Assembly (NCBI RefSeq): GCF_016482685.1
Contig: NZ_JACYHF010000009.1
Coordinates: 179,662 to 243,661, forward strand
DNA: 64,000 nucleotides
Direction: 5' to 3'
Origin: Streptomyces sp. DSM 110735
GTDB taxonomy: Bacteria; Actinomycetota; Actinomycetes; Streptomycetales; Streptomycetaceae
Both the position numbers and the translations under genes were made by a program. The notes under the pieces are model-generated. The model was not told the origin of the DNA and searched no databases. It worked only from the letters and a program-made list of their open reading frames with translations. Shown in pieces: positions 41,814 to 50,627 of the stretch; the first letter of the stretch is position 1, and each line of letters starts with the position of its first letter.

Positions 41814-42830
41814 CTACAGAAGCCCGATATCCACCCGAGGCATCTTCGGCTTCCGCCGAGCCGGCACGCTCCCGCTCAGCAGAATCAACCGAGCCGCCCG
41901 ATGCCGCTGCCCCTGAGAGGCATACGGCTCAAGCAAGCGCAGCATCACCGCGTCGTCGGCGTCACGATCTCCCGCCAGCGCCCACCCGACGATCCGGGGC
42001 AGATGAAGATCCCCGACGGTCACCTCGTCGGCGGCACCATGGCTGCGCTGAACCACCTCCGCCGAGGTCCACGGACCGATACCGGGCACGACCTCCAGAA
42101 GGGACCGCGCCTCGGCGGGCGGAAGAGCCGTCGTCCGCTCAAGCCGCGCAGCGACCCGTACCGCCCGCAGGATCGTCGAGGCGCGCTTGTCGTCGACACC
42201 CGCGCGGTGCCACTCCCAGGAGGGGATCAGCGCCCAGGCGCGGGGCGCGGGCATGACCCACAGGGGGTTGTCGCCCGTACCGGCGGGTCCCGGCGCGGGC
42301 TCCCCGAACCGCCGTACCAGCAGCCGCCAGGCACGGTACGCCTCGTCGGTCGTGACCTTCTGCTCAAGCACCGAGGGGATCAGCGACTCCAGCACCAGAC
42401 CGGTGCGGGTCAGCCGCAGTCCGGGGCGCCGGTGCCGGGCCAGGGCCACGATCCGGTGCCGGGGCGCGAACGCCTCGGGGTCGTCGGCGGCGCCCAGCAG
42501 CTCGGGCAGCCGGTCGAGCAGCCACTCGGCGCCTGGTCCCCACGCCTCCCCGCACACCTCGCCGCCGCGCGCGGACACCCGCAGCGTGCCCGGACCGGCA
42601 GGCGTACGGCAGGCTCGCCACACCGAGCCGTCACGGGTCGCCCGGAACATCGGGTCGCCGGGTCCGCGCCGCAGCGGTCCGAGCACGAGCCCGAGGTCGA
42701 GGGGACCGTCCGGCACCCATGTACGGGTGCGGGGCGCGGTCGCCTGCCGGGGCACCGGGGCGGACACGGTGACCTCCCCGCCGCGCACGGTCGTACGCGA
42801 GACGGGCCGGGGAGCGAAACGTCCTGCCAC
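41814..42830 (-). CDS. DNA-3-methyladenine glycosylase II-like (AlkA/HhH-GPD)
   Basis: A 338-residue base-excision glycosylase removing alkylated bases. The helix-hairpin-helix is at about 245-265 (LLEVVPGIGPWTSAEVVQRS) and the catalytic Asp is D274 in VTVGDLHLPRIV. SLIPSVLEQKVTTDEAYRAW is the helix that usually precedes them. No Fe-S cysteines follow, matching AlkA rather than MutY/Nth. GTG 42830 has AGGA nine bases upstream. It stands alone, unlinked to an ada gene in this window. The stop lies close to the tandem array. Confidence 0.85.
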   Translation of the reverse strand: MAGRFAPRPVSRTTVRGGEVTVSAPVPRQATAPRTRTWVPDGPLDLGLVLGPLRRGPGDPMFRATRDGSVWRACRTPAGPGTLRVSARGGEVCGEAWGPGAEWLLDRLPELLGAADDPEAFAPRHRIVALARHRRPGLRLTRTGLVLESLIPSVLEQKVTTDEAYRAWRLLVRRFGEPAPGPAGTGDNPLWVMPAPRAWALIPSWEWHRAGVDDKRASTILRAVRVAARLERTTALPPAEARSLLEVVPGIGPWTSAEVVQRSHGAADEVTVGDLHLPRIVGWALAGDRDADDAVMLRLLEPYASQGQRHRAARLILLSGSVPARRKPKMPRVDIGLL

Positions 42831-42867
42831 GGGATGAGGTCCTAGGGATGCGGGTGGTGCGGGGGCT

Positions 42868-42903
42868 GCGGGGGCTGCCCTACGAGACTAGGGCAGCCCC
42901 CGC
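42868..42903 (-). terminator. Terminator of the fbiAB operon
   Basis: A perfect 15-bp stem GCGGGGGCTGCCCTA / TAGGGCAGCCCCCGC with loop CGAGAC, just past the fbiB stop. Confidence 0.85.
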
Positions 42904-42909
42904 CCACCG

Positions 42910-44217
42910 TCAGCGCACCTCGATGAACGCGCCCGCGTCCCGCGCCGGACGCGCCGCCGGATCCTGAGCCGGATGCCCGACCGCCACCGCGCCCATCGGG
43001 GACCAGTCGGCGGGCAGGTCCAGCACCTCGCGCACGACGTCGCGGCAGAACATGGTGGACGACACCCACGCCGAGCCAAGGCGCTCCCCGGCCAGCGCGA
43101 CCAGCAGGTTCTGCACGCCCGCGCCCATGGCGACGACGAACATCTCCCGCTCGGCACCGTCGCGCCGCGCGTCGCCGTAGGTGTGCGAGCCGTCCATGAC
43201 GAGGCAGGGCACGACGAGGTACGGCGCGTTGCGCAGCACGTCGCCCCGGCGGACCCGCTGGGCGATGGACTCCTCGCTCTTGCCGTCCCGGCGCAGGTCC
43301 GCGATCCAGGCGTCCCGCATCGCGTCGAGCAGCCGCAGCCGGGACTCGGGCGACTCGAGCAGCACGAACCGCCACGGCGTCGTGTGGTGCGGCGCGGGCG
43401 CGGTCACCGCGGCGGCCACCGCGCGGCGCACGGCGCCCGGGTCCACCGGCTCGTCGGTGAAGGTCCGTACGGTGCGCCGCTGGGTCACCGCCTCGCGGAC
43501 CGCCTCGGAGGTGCCGAGCCGGAACATGTCGTCGCGCGCGGAGCGCACCAGCGCCCGCGCGCCCTCGCCGTCCTCGTCCGCTCCGGTGACGACGTGCGGC
43601 AGACCGCGCAGCACGGCCACGGGTCGCCCGGCAGCCTTGCCCTTGACCAGGTCGCCCGCCGCCGCGAGTTCGTCGGCGGTGGCGACGACGGTGGCGGAGA
43701 GCGGGTTGCCGTGCGCGTCCGTGCCGCCGCGCAGGTCGTCCAGGACCCGCACCCCGGCGGCGCCGATCGCCACGTCGGTCAGACCCGCGCGCCACGGCCG
43801 CCCGAAGGTGTCGGTGACGACCACGCCGACGTCGACACCGAGCGCGTCGCGCAGACCCTCGCGGATCGCGCGCGCGGAGGCGTCCGGGTCCTCCGGGAGC
43901 AGCAGGACGGTGCCGCCGGGGGTGTTGGACGCGTCGACTCCGGCGGCGGCCATGACCAGACCCTGCCGGTTCTCCACGATGCGCAGCGGACCGCGCCGGG
44001 CCACGACCCGGACCGTCTCGGCGTCGATCGCCGCCTCACGGTCGGACGCCTCGAGAATCCGCCCCTCGGCCTTGGACACGATCTTGGAGGTGACGAGCAG
44101 GACATCCCCGTCGGCGAGCCCCGGTTCGGCGGCAGCGATCAGCTTGGCCAGGTCGTCACCGGGCGCCACCTCGGGCAGCCCGTCGGGCGCCCAGACGCGG
44201 TACTCGCTCGTGCTCAC
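42910..44217 (-). CDS. fbiB: F420 gamma-glutamyl ligase / dehydro-F420 reductase (bifunctional FbiB)
   Basis: A 435-residue two-domain protein. The N-terminal CofE domain (about 1-240) contains DVLLVTSKIVSKAEGR, VVVTDTFGRPWRAGLTDVAI and GRPVAVLRGL; it adds glutamates to coenzyme F420. The C-terminal nitroreductase-like FMN domain (about 250-435) contains RRTVRTFTDEPVDPGAVRRA and APAPHHTTPWRFVLLES; in actinobacteria it reduces the dehydro-F420-0 intermediate. The fused form is typical of actinobacteria, while archaea have CofE alone. GTG 44217 overlaps the fbiA stop by GTGA, so the two proteins are coupled. Confidence 0.95.
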   Translation of the reverse strand: MSTSEYRVWAPDGLPEVAPGDDLAKLIAAAEPGLADGDVLLVTSKIVSKAEGRILEASDREAAIDAETVRVVARRGPLRIVENRQGLVMAAAGVDASNTPGGTVLLLPEDPDASARAIREGLRDALGVDVGVVVTDTFGRPWRAGLTDVAIGAAGVRVLDDLRGGTDAHGNPLSATVVATADELAAAGDLVKGKAAGRPVAVLRGLPHVVTGADEDGEGARALVRSARDDMFRLGTSEAVREAVTQRRTVRTFTDEPVDPGAVRRAVAAAVTAPAPHHTTPWRFVLLESPESRLRLLDAMRDAWIADLRRDGKSEESIAQRVRRGDVLRNAPYLVVPCLVMDGSHTYGDARRDGAEREMFVVAMGAGVQNLLVALAGERLGSAWVSSTMFCRDVVREVLDLPADWSPMGAVAVGHPAQDPAARPARDAGAFIEVR

Positions 44218-45173
44218 GCGCCCCGCACCTCCTCGGCCAGCGCCAGCGCCTCGCGCGCCATGGCGGCTGCCGCGTCCTCGTCGGTCATCATCAGCGGTAC
44301 GGCACGGCAGCGGATGCCGTCCGCCTCGACCCGCTCGACCGCGCCCGCGTCGACGGTGTCGACCAGCCAGCCGTCGAGCAGACCCGAGCCGTAGTGCGCG
44401 GCGACGGCCGCCGCGGTGGACTCCACGCCGACCGCCGCGAGCACCTTGTCGGCCATCCCGCGCACGGGCGCGTCCCCGACGATGGGGGAGAGCCCCACCA
44501 CCGGCACGCCCGCCTCCGCGATCGCCTCCCGGATGCCGGGCACGGCGAGGATCGTGCCCACGGACACGACCGGGTTGGACGGCGGGAAGAGGACGACGTC
44601 CGCCTCGGCGATGGCCTCCAGGACACCGGGCGCGGGCTTGGACTGCTCGGCGCCGACCGGTACGACCGCCTCGGCGGGCACCGAGGCGCGCAGCCGCACC
44701 CAGTACTCCTGGAAGTGGACGGCCCTGCGCTCGCCGTCCACCTCCACGGCCACGTGGGTCTCCACCCGGTCGTCGGTCATCGGGATCAGCTTCACGCCGG
44801 GCTGCCAGCGGGCGCACAGCGCCTCGGTGACGGCGCTCAGCGGGTACCCGGCGTCCAGCATCTGCGTCCGCACGATGTGGGTCGCGAAGTCCCGGTCGCC
44901 CAGACCGAACCAGCCCGGACCGGCGCCGTAGGCCGCCAGCTCCTCCTTGACCCGGAAGCTCTCGTCCTCCCGGCCCCAGCCCTGCTCCTCGTTGATGCCG
45001 CCGCCGAGCGTGTACATCACGGTGTCGAGGTCCGGACAGACCTTCAGACCGAAGAGATGGATGTCGTCGCCGGTGTTGCCGATGACCGTGATGTCCGCGT
45101 CCGGGGCGGCCTTCTTGAGACCGCGCAGAAACCGGGCACCGCCGATGCCGCCTGCCAGAACCACAATGCGCAT
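44214..45173 (-). CDS. fbiA: LPPG/EPPG:Fo transferase (CofD/FbiA)
   Basis: Joins the phospholactyl- or phosphoenolpyruvyl-guanosine donor to Fo, making the F420-0 precursor. The 319-residue product starts MRIVVLAGGIGGARFLRGLK and has ITVIGNTGDDIHLFGLKVCP, LGDRDFATHIVRTQ and FPPSNPVVSVGTILAVPGIR, all CofD signatures. ATG 45173 was chosen over GTG 45179 because a CAGACT box ends six bases before the ATG, suggesting a leaderless mRNA starting there. It heads the fbiA-fbiB operon next to whiB, as in mycobacteria. Confidence 0.95.
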   Translation of the reverse strand: MRIVVLAGGIGGARFLRGLKKAAPDADITVIGNTGDDIHLFGLKVCPDLDTVMYTLGGGINEEQGWGREDESFRVKEELAAYGAGPGWFGLGDRDFATHIVRTQMLDAGYPLSAVTEALCARWQPGVKLIPMTDDRVETHVAVEVDGERRAVHFQEYWVRLRASVPAEAVVPVGAEQSKPAPGVLEAIAEADVVLFPPSNPVVSVGTILAVPGIREAIAEAGVPVVGLSPIVGDAPVRGMADKVLAAVGVESTAAAVAAHYGSGLLDGWLVDTVDAGAVERVEADGIRCRAVPLMMTDEDAAAAMAREALALAEEVRGA

Positions 45174-45219
45174 GACCACAGTCTGTCAGCCGCCGTGAGC
45201 GCTCAGCGGAGGGAGTGGC

Positions 45220-45750
45220 TCACACCACGGCCGGGCACGGCTCGGCCCGCGGTTCACCGTGCGGCTCGCCCTGCGCCTCGCGCTGCCCCGGGGTGTGCAT
45301 GGGCATCGCGGTGAGACCCGGGTAGTAGATGTGCAGGCTGACCGCGGGCTCCAGGGAGTCGTTGACCACCTCGTGCACGTATCCGGGTGCGAAGACCCGC
45401 TGAGCCCCCGCCGCGAGCGCCCGCGTGCCGCGCTCGGTGCGTTCGGTCAGGCTGCCCGCGAGGACGGTGAGGACACCGGAGGAGCGCCCGTGGTCGTGCA
45501 GCCCGCTGCCCTGGCCCGGCACCCAGGACAGCAGCCAGACCTCGTAGCCGGGTCCGGTGCGCAGCCGGTGGTACCAGCGGGTGGTGGCGTCGTAGCGGAC
45601 CAGATGGGCCCACTGGGCGCGGTCGGCGGCGACGGCGCGGGCCAGCCCGGCGAACTCGGCGACGGTCACCGGGTGTTCACGGGGCGGCTGGAGCAGATGG
45701 GGTACTTCGAGGATGTCGCCGGCGATCTGGAGATCGTTGTCGCTGTTCAT
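45220..45750 (-). CDS. Cysteine dioxygenase-like cupin protein
   Basis: A 176-residue cupin. The metal motif H85-D-H87 lies in GSGLHDHGRSSGVLTVLAGS, with the third histidine H126 in PGYVHEVVND, the His3 iron site of type I cysteine dioxygenase. CDO oxidises cysteine to cysteine sulfinate. RTGPGYEVWLLSWVPGQ is also typical of bacterial CDO. ATG 45750 has GAGGGA about 12 bases upstream; GTG 45798 in frame lacks one. Other thiol dioxygenases (3-mercaptopropionate) share this fold, so substrate is not certain. It lies beside, but apart from, the fbiA promoter. Confidence 0.85.
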   Translation of the reverse strand: MNSDNDLQIAGDILEVPHLLQPPREHPVTVAEFAGLARAVAADRAQWAHLVRYDATTRWYHRLRTGPGYEVWLLSWVPGQGSGLHDHGRSSGVLTVLAGSLTERTERGTRALAAGAQRVFAPGYVHEVVNDSLEPAVSLHIYYPGLTAMPMHTPGQREAQGEPHGEPRAEPCPAVV

Positions 45751-46434
45751 CGGGGTGCTGTGGTCCCTCGGAAGAGGAGTGGGGGGCGGAAGGTTCACGC
45801 GGGGGCGCCCGGATCACGGGCGTGCGGGATGTCCTGGAGCAGGTGTCAGGACGGGGAGACGCGACCGGACCTGGATGGGTCCGGGGTCCAACTGGAGCGC
45901 GGTGGGCTCAACAGCAAGGACAACAGCAACAGCTTCGGCGGACGAGGGCAGCACCGAGGGACCCGCCGGTGCGGGTCGAGGTGAGCGCCAAGTTCGCGAA
46001 CATGCCCACTAGGACAGCGGCTCACACCAGCGGTGTCAACTCGATGCCCGGAATGTGGGACATGTTTCACCTCATCCGGTTCTTCTGTCAGGTGAAAGGT
46101 TTGTTCATCCGATGCTCGGGACACATGGGGCACATCCGGGTGCTCGAGCGCGGACCGCGTGCCACCCACGCGGAACGGGGACGAACACGAGGGCGTCTCT
46201 CCTCGTACAGAGGTGGTGCGAGGTCCGCCGTCCGTCCGGGCCCGCACGCGTGTCAAGGTTTATGGCGATTTGAACACTTACCGCACGGCCTTGGTTCCGC
46301 AGAGTGAATAACGGGCTCAATAGCAGATCTCGGCTTGACTCGCCCGGAGCAGCACACTTGTAATTTCACTCGTGTCGTTCAGCCGGACGGTTACGGCGAC
46401 GCACGGGGACGCGAAAGACGGACGAGGGGCGCAC
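45751..46434. promoter_or_regulatory. Long divergent regulatory region upstream of whiB
   Basis: A 684-bp region without a supported gene. A good promoter for whiB is TTGACT (46335-46340), an 18-bp spacer and TGTAAT (46359-46364). A long region upstream of whiB fits a gene under developmental control in Streptomyces. I do not see a complete BldD-type palindrome. Confidence 0.65.
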
Positions 46435-46698
46435 ATGACCGAGCTGGTGCAGCAACTGCTGGTCGACGACGCGGACGAGGAGCTCGGCTGGCAGGAGCGC
46501 GCGCTGTGCGCCCAGACCGATCCCGAGTCCTTCTTCCCCGAGAAGGGCGGCTCGACGAGAGAGGCCAAGAAGGTCTGCCTCGCGTGCGAGGTCCGCTCCG
46601 AATGCCTCGAGTACGCCCTCGCCAACGACGAACGTTTCGGCATCTGGGGCGGTCTGTCCGAGCGTGAGCGACGCCGCCTGAAGAAGGCCGCCGTCTGA
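46435..46698 (+). CDS. whiB: WhiB-family developmental Fe-S regulator
   Basis: An 87-residue Wbl protein needed in S. coelicolor for sporulation septation, where it acts with WhiA. The four cysteines binding the [4Fe-4S] cluster are C25, C48, C51 and C57 (C-X22-C-X2-C-X5-C). The GIWGG turn is at 69-73, followed by a basic DNA-contact tail RERRRLKKAAV. Length and sequence match S. coelicolor WhiB as I know it. ATG 46435 has GAGGGG six bases upstream. Its neighbours fbiA/fbiB and manB/manA are kept in mycobacteria (whiB2). Confidence 0.97.
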   Translation: MTELVQQLLVDDADEELGWQERALCAQTDPESFFPEKGGSTREAKKVCLACEVRSECLEYALANDERFGIWGGLSERERRRLKKAAV

Positions 46699-46910
46699 CC
46701 GACTCCCGATCACTTTCCGGCCGTTGACGGCCGAGCGGTGGGAAGAGTTGTGCGCATAAGGGGCGAACGGCCCGTCGTCGGTGGGTTGTCCACAGGCGGC
46801 GGGCCGTCGTCATGGCCAGCCGATAGTGTGGTCGCTCGTCCGAGACGCCCCGCCCCGCACCAGGGGCGCACGCGTCCACCGCAGTCCATCGAACCGGGGC
46901 CCGTACCTCG

Positions 46911-49900
46911 ATGTCCGTGCACAGCCATACGGCAGCCCAACACGACGCTGCCATCCCTGAGTTCCCGCGTCATGTGGTGACCGCCGTCCTCGTCACCCAC
47001 GACGGCGCCCGCTGGCTGCCCGACGCCCTCGCCGGGCTGATCGGCCAGGAGCGCCCCGTGCAGTACGCGGTGGCGGCCGACACCGGCAGCGCGGACGACT
47101 CCGCCCAGTTGGTCGCCGAGGCGCTCGGCGACGCCAACGTCCTGCACCTCGCCCGCCGCACCGGCTTCGGCGCGGCCGTCGAGGAGGCCGACCGGCACGC
47201 GCCCGTCCTCACCGCCGACGACCTGCCCTACCTCCGCGGCACCGGCGGCTGGAACACACCGGGCGGCGCCTGGGGCGACGACGCCTACGACCGGCCCGGA
47301 CCGTCGCAGGGCGAACCCGTCCAGTGGCTCTGGCTGCTGCACGACGACTGCGCCCCCGAGCCCGACGCACTCGCCCAGATGCTGCGCGTCGTGGACAACG
47401 AACTCGAACTGGGCCGGGACGACGTGGCCGTCGTCGGCCCCAAGCTCCGCGGCTGGTACGACCGCAGGCAGCTCCTGGAGGTCGGCGTCTCCATCGCCAA
47501 CTCCGGCCGCCGCTGGACCGGTCTCGACCGCCGCGAGCAGGACCAGGGCCAGCACGACCACGTGCGCCCCGTCCTCTCCGTCTCCACCGCGGGCATGCTC
47601 GTGCGCCGCGACGTCTTCGAGGAACTCGGCGGCTTCGACCGCCGGCTGCCCCTCATGCGCGACGACGTGGACCTGTGCTGGCGCGCCCATCTGGCGGGCC
47701 ACCGCGTCCTCGTCGCCCCCGACGCGATCGTCCGGCACGCCGAGGCCGCCTCCCGCGAGCGCCGCGCGGTGGACTGCGCGGGCCGCACCGCCGCCTCCCC
47801 GCACAAGGTCGACAAGGCGGGCGCGGTCCACACCCTGCTCGTCAACACCCGCACCGCCGCCCTGCCCTGGGTGCTGCTGCGCCTCGTCCTCGGCACCCTG
47901 CTGCGCACCCTCGCCTACCTCGTCGGCAAGGTGCCCGGACAGGCAGTGGACGAGATCCGGGGTCTGCTCGGCACCCTGCTGCGCCCCGAACGCATCCTCG
48001 CCGCCCGCAAGCGACGCGGGCGCCCGGTCGTCGACAAGGACGAACTCCGCCCGCTCTTCCCGCCGCCCGGCGCGACCATCCGGGTCACCATCGAACAGGT
48101 CGCCGCCAACTTCTCCACCAGCTCCGAGTCCGACACCACCCCCGTCGGACGGCACGGCGGCGGCGGAGACACCGGGAGCGACGACGAGTTCTTCGTCGTC
48201 GAGCGGTACGCCCGCCTCAAGCGCATCGCCCGCAACCCCGGTCCGGCACTCTTCCTCGGCCTGCTGCTGATCTCCCTGATCGCCTGCCGCGCCCTGCTCG
48301 GCGGCGGCGCCCTCGCGGGCGGTGCCCTGCTGCCCCTCCCGGCCGGCGCCGGCGACCTGTGGGCGACCTACGGCGCCGCCTGGCACCCCGCGGGCGCGGG
48401 CGGCACCCCGGCGGCACCGCCCTACCTCGCGGCCCTCGCCTCACTGGCCTCCCTGCTCCTCGGCTCCACCGGTCTCGCCGTCACCGTGCTGCTGGTCGGC
48501 TCGGTGCCGCTCGCGGGCTTCACCGCCTACTTCGCCTCCCGGCCGCTGGTCGACTCCCGGCTGCTGCGCGCCTGGGCGGCCATCGCCTACGCCTTCCTGC
48601 CCGCCGTCACCGGCGCGCTCGCGGGCGGCCGTATCGGCACCGCCGTCCTCGCCGTGCTGCTGCCGCTCATCGCGCGCGCCGCAGTCGCCGCGAGCGGTCT
48701 CACCAACAGCTCCGGCGGGCGCGGCAGTTGGCGCGCCACCTGGGCGTACGCGCTGCTGCTCACCATCACCACCGCGTTCACCCCCGTCGTCTGGCCCGCC
48801 GCGCTGGTGCTCGGCGTCGGCGTCCTGGTGCTGCGCCGCTCGGACCTGATCGCCTCCCTGCTGCGCCTCGTCGTCCAGCTCGGCACCCCGCTGCTGGTCC
48901 TCGCGCCCTGGTCGCTGACCCTGCTCCCGACGAACTTCTTCGGCGAGGCGGGCCTCGACTACGGTCCCTCCGCCGCCTCGGCGTCCGACCTGCTCGGCAC
49001 GAGCCCGGGCGGACCCGGCACCGTGTCCGGTCTGCTGCTCATCGGTCTCGTCCTGGCCGCGCTCGCCGCGCTGCTGCGCTCCGAGCGGCAGTTGGGCATC
49101 CGCGCCGCGTGGGCCGTCGCCCTGACCGGCTTCGTCCTCGCCGTCCTGTCCAACGGCTCCGCCTGGGCCGGACCCGCCACCCTCGTCTACGGCATCGCCC
49201 TGCTCGCCGCCGCCGCGCTCGGCGCCGACGGGGCACGCGCGCGGGTGGCCGAGCAGAGCTTCGGCTGGCGCCAGCCGGTCGCCGCCCTGATCGCCCTCGC
49301 CTCGGTGGTGGGCCCGCTGGTGGCCGCCGTGAGCTGGATGATCGGCGGCGCCGACGGACCGCTGGAGCGCCGCGACCCGGCGCAGGTCCCCGCGTTCGTC
49401 GCCGAGGACGCCTCCACCCGCGACCAGGCACGCACCCTCGTCCTGGACAGCGACTCCACCGCCCAGGTGCGCTACAGCCTCGTCCGGGGCGCGGGCGCCC
49501 GCATCGGCGACGCCGAGTTCACCGCCTCCGAGGGGGCGAACACCCGCCTGGACAAGATCGTCGCCAACCTGGTCGCTGGCTCCGGCGCCGACCAGGCCGG
49601 ACAGCTCGGCGGCTTCGCCGTGCGCTACGTCCTCGTCCACAAGGGCGCGCCCCGCCAGATCAGCCGCGTCCTGGACGCCACCCCCGGTCTGAGCCGCCTC
49701 AGCCAGCAGAACGGCAGCGGGCTGTGGCGCGTCAACGCCCAGGTCTCCCGCGCCGCCATCGTGGACCGGGGCGGCTCCGGCACGCCCAAGCCGGTCGCCG
49801 CGGGCCCGGTCGAGATCCACACCACCGTCCCCAGCGGCGCCGACGGGCGGGTCCTCCGGCTCGCCGACTCCGCCGCCGAGGGCTGGACCGCCACCCTGAA

Positions 49901-50627
49901 CGGCAAGCCGCTCACCCGCACCACGGTCGACGGCTGGGCCCAGGGCTTCCAGCTCCCGTCCGGCGGCGGAAAGCTGGACGTCACCTACGACGCCCCCTTC
50001 ACCCACACCCTGTGGCTGTGGGCCCAGGGCGCCCTCGCCGTCGTCCTGGTCGTCCTCGCCCTGCCCGGCCGCCGCCGCGACGTCGACGACGACCTCCCCG
50101 ACGAGGACCTGCCCACCGCCGACGACCTCGCGGGCGACGGCCGCCGCGCCCGCCGCCTGCGCGCCCAGGCCGAGGAACAGGCCGCACGCGAGGCCGCCCT
50201 GCACGAGCAGGAGACGCCGGAGGCGGACGCCGGGAACCCCGGCTTCCCCGACGGACCCCACGAGGACTTCCCCGAGGGCGACTTCCCCCAGGAACTCCCC
50301 GACGGAGCCGTCCCCCACCAGCAGAACTACGCCGAGTGGGACGCCCCCGCCTATGCGGAGGCCGCCTACCAGGAGCCCGAGTACACCGAGGGCGAGTACG
50401 CGGGCTACCCCGCCGACCAGAACCCCTACCCGTACCAGGACCCCTACCAGGGCGGCTACGGCAACGACCCGTACCAGCAGGGCCAGGCGAACCCGTACGA
50501 CCCCTACGGCTACGGCGACCCGGCCCAGCAGCAGCCCTACGACCCGGCGGCCCACCCGCACGGCTACAACCCCGCCCAGCAGCCCTACGGCACCGGCGAC
50601 GAGCGCCACGACGGGAGCCAGCAGTGA
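46911..50627 (+). CDS. Very large family 2 glycosyltransferase with multi-pass membrane domain
   Basis: A 1238-residue protein. The N-terminal GT2 domain (about 20-310) contains VTAVLVTHDGARWLPDALAG, the metal-binding WLWLLHDDCAPEPDAL and LMRDDVDLCWRAHLAGHRV. About a dozen membrane helices follow between residues 440 and 820, then a large extracytoplasmic segment (820-1040), a last helix near 1045 (LWLWAQGALAVVLVVLALPG), and an acidic then Tyr/Pro/Gln-rich cytoplasmic tail of about 180 residues. It probably builds or exports an envelope glycan. The mycobacterial neighbour of whiB2/manB (Rv3265c, WbbL) is a rhamnosyltransferase, so a related role is possible. GTG 50624 of the next gene overlaps its stop. 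Confidence 0.9.
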   Translation: MSVHSHTAAQHDAAIPEFPRHVVTAVLVTHDGARWLPDALAGLIGQERPVQYAVAADTGSADDSAQLVAEALGDANVLHLARRTGFGAAVEEADRHAPVLTADDLPYLRGTGGWNTPGGAWGDDAYDRPGPSQGEPVQWLWLLHDDCAPEPDALAQMLRVVDNELELGRDDVAVVGPKLRGWYDRRQLLEVGVSIANSGRRWTGLDRREQDQGQHDHVRPVLSVSTAGMLVRRDVFEELGGFDRRLPLMRDDVDLCWRAHLAGHRVLVAPDAIVRHAEAASRERRAVDCAGRTAASPHKVDKAGAVHTLLVNTRTAALPWVLLRLVLGTLLRTLAYLVGKVPGQAVDEIRGLLGTLLRPERILAARKRRGRPVVDKDELRPLFPPPGATIRVTIEQVAANFSTSSESDTTPVGRHGGGGDTGSDDEFFVVERYARLKRIARNPGPALFLGLLLISLIACRALLGGGALAGGALLPLPAGAGDLWATYGAAWHPAGAGGTPAAPPYLAALASLASLLLGSTGLAVTVLLVGSVPLAGFTAYFASRPLVDSRLLRAWAAIAYAFLPAVTGALAGGRIGTAVLAVLLPLIARAAVAASGLTNSSGGRGSWRATWAYALLLTITTAFTPVVWPAALVLGVGVLVLRRSDLIASLLRLVVQLGTPLLVLAPWSLTLLPTNFFGEAGLDYGPSAASASDLLGTSPGGPGTVSGLLLIGLVLAALAALLRSERQLGIRAAWAVALTGFVLAVLSNGSAWAGPATLVYGIALLAAAALGADGARARVAEQSFGWRQPVAALIALASVVGPLVAAVSWMIGGADGPLERRDPAQVPAFVAEDASTRDQARTLVLDSDSTAQVRYSLVRGAGARIGDAEFTASEGANTRLDKIVANLVAGSGADQAGQLGGFAVRYVLVHKGAPRQISRVLDATPGLSRLSQQNGSGLWRVNAQVSRAAIVDRGGSGTPKPVAAGPVEIHTTVPSGADGRVLRLADSAAEGWTATLNGKPLTRTTVDGWAQGFQLPSGGGKLDVTYDAPFTHTLWLWAQGALAVVLVVLALPGRRRDVDDDLPDEDLPTADDLAGDGRRARRLRAQAEEQAAREAALHEQETPEADAGNPGFPDGPHEDFPEGDFPQELPDGAVPHQQNYAEWDAPAYAEAAYQEPEYTEGEYAGYPADQNPYPYQDPYQGGYGNDPYQQGQANPYDPYGYGDPAQQQPYDPAAHPHGYNPAQQPYGTGDERHDGSQQ

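Noticed and set aside
45822..46307. Open frames in the cysteine-dioxygenase to whiB gap
   Set aside because: They have no ribosome site, no recognisable domain and cover the regulatory region on both strands.
46359..46385. BldD operator overlapping the whiB promoter
   Set aside because: TTTCACTCGTGTCG resembles only part of the BldD palindrome; the central and right half positions do not fit.
47324..50623. Second long plus-strand frame overlapping the large glycosyltransferase
   Set aside because: It is an Arg/Pro-rich shift of the real frame, which carries GT2 motifs and membrane helices; its last part is the real DUF5719 gene from 50624.
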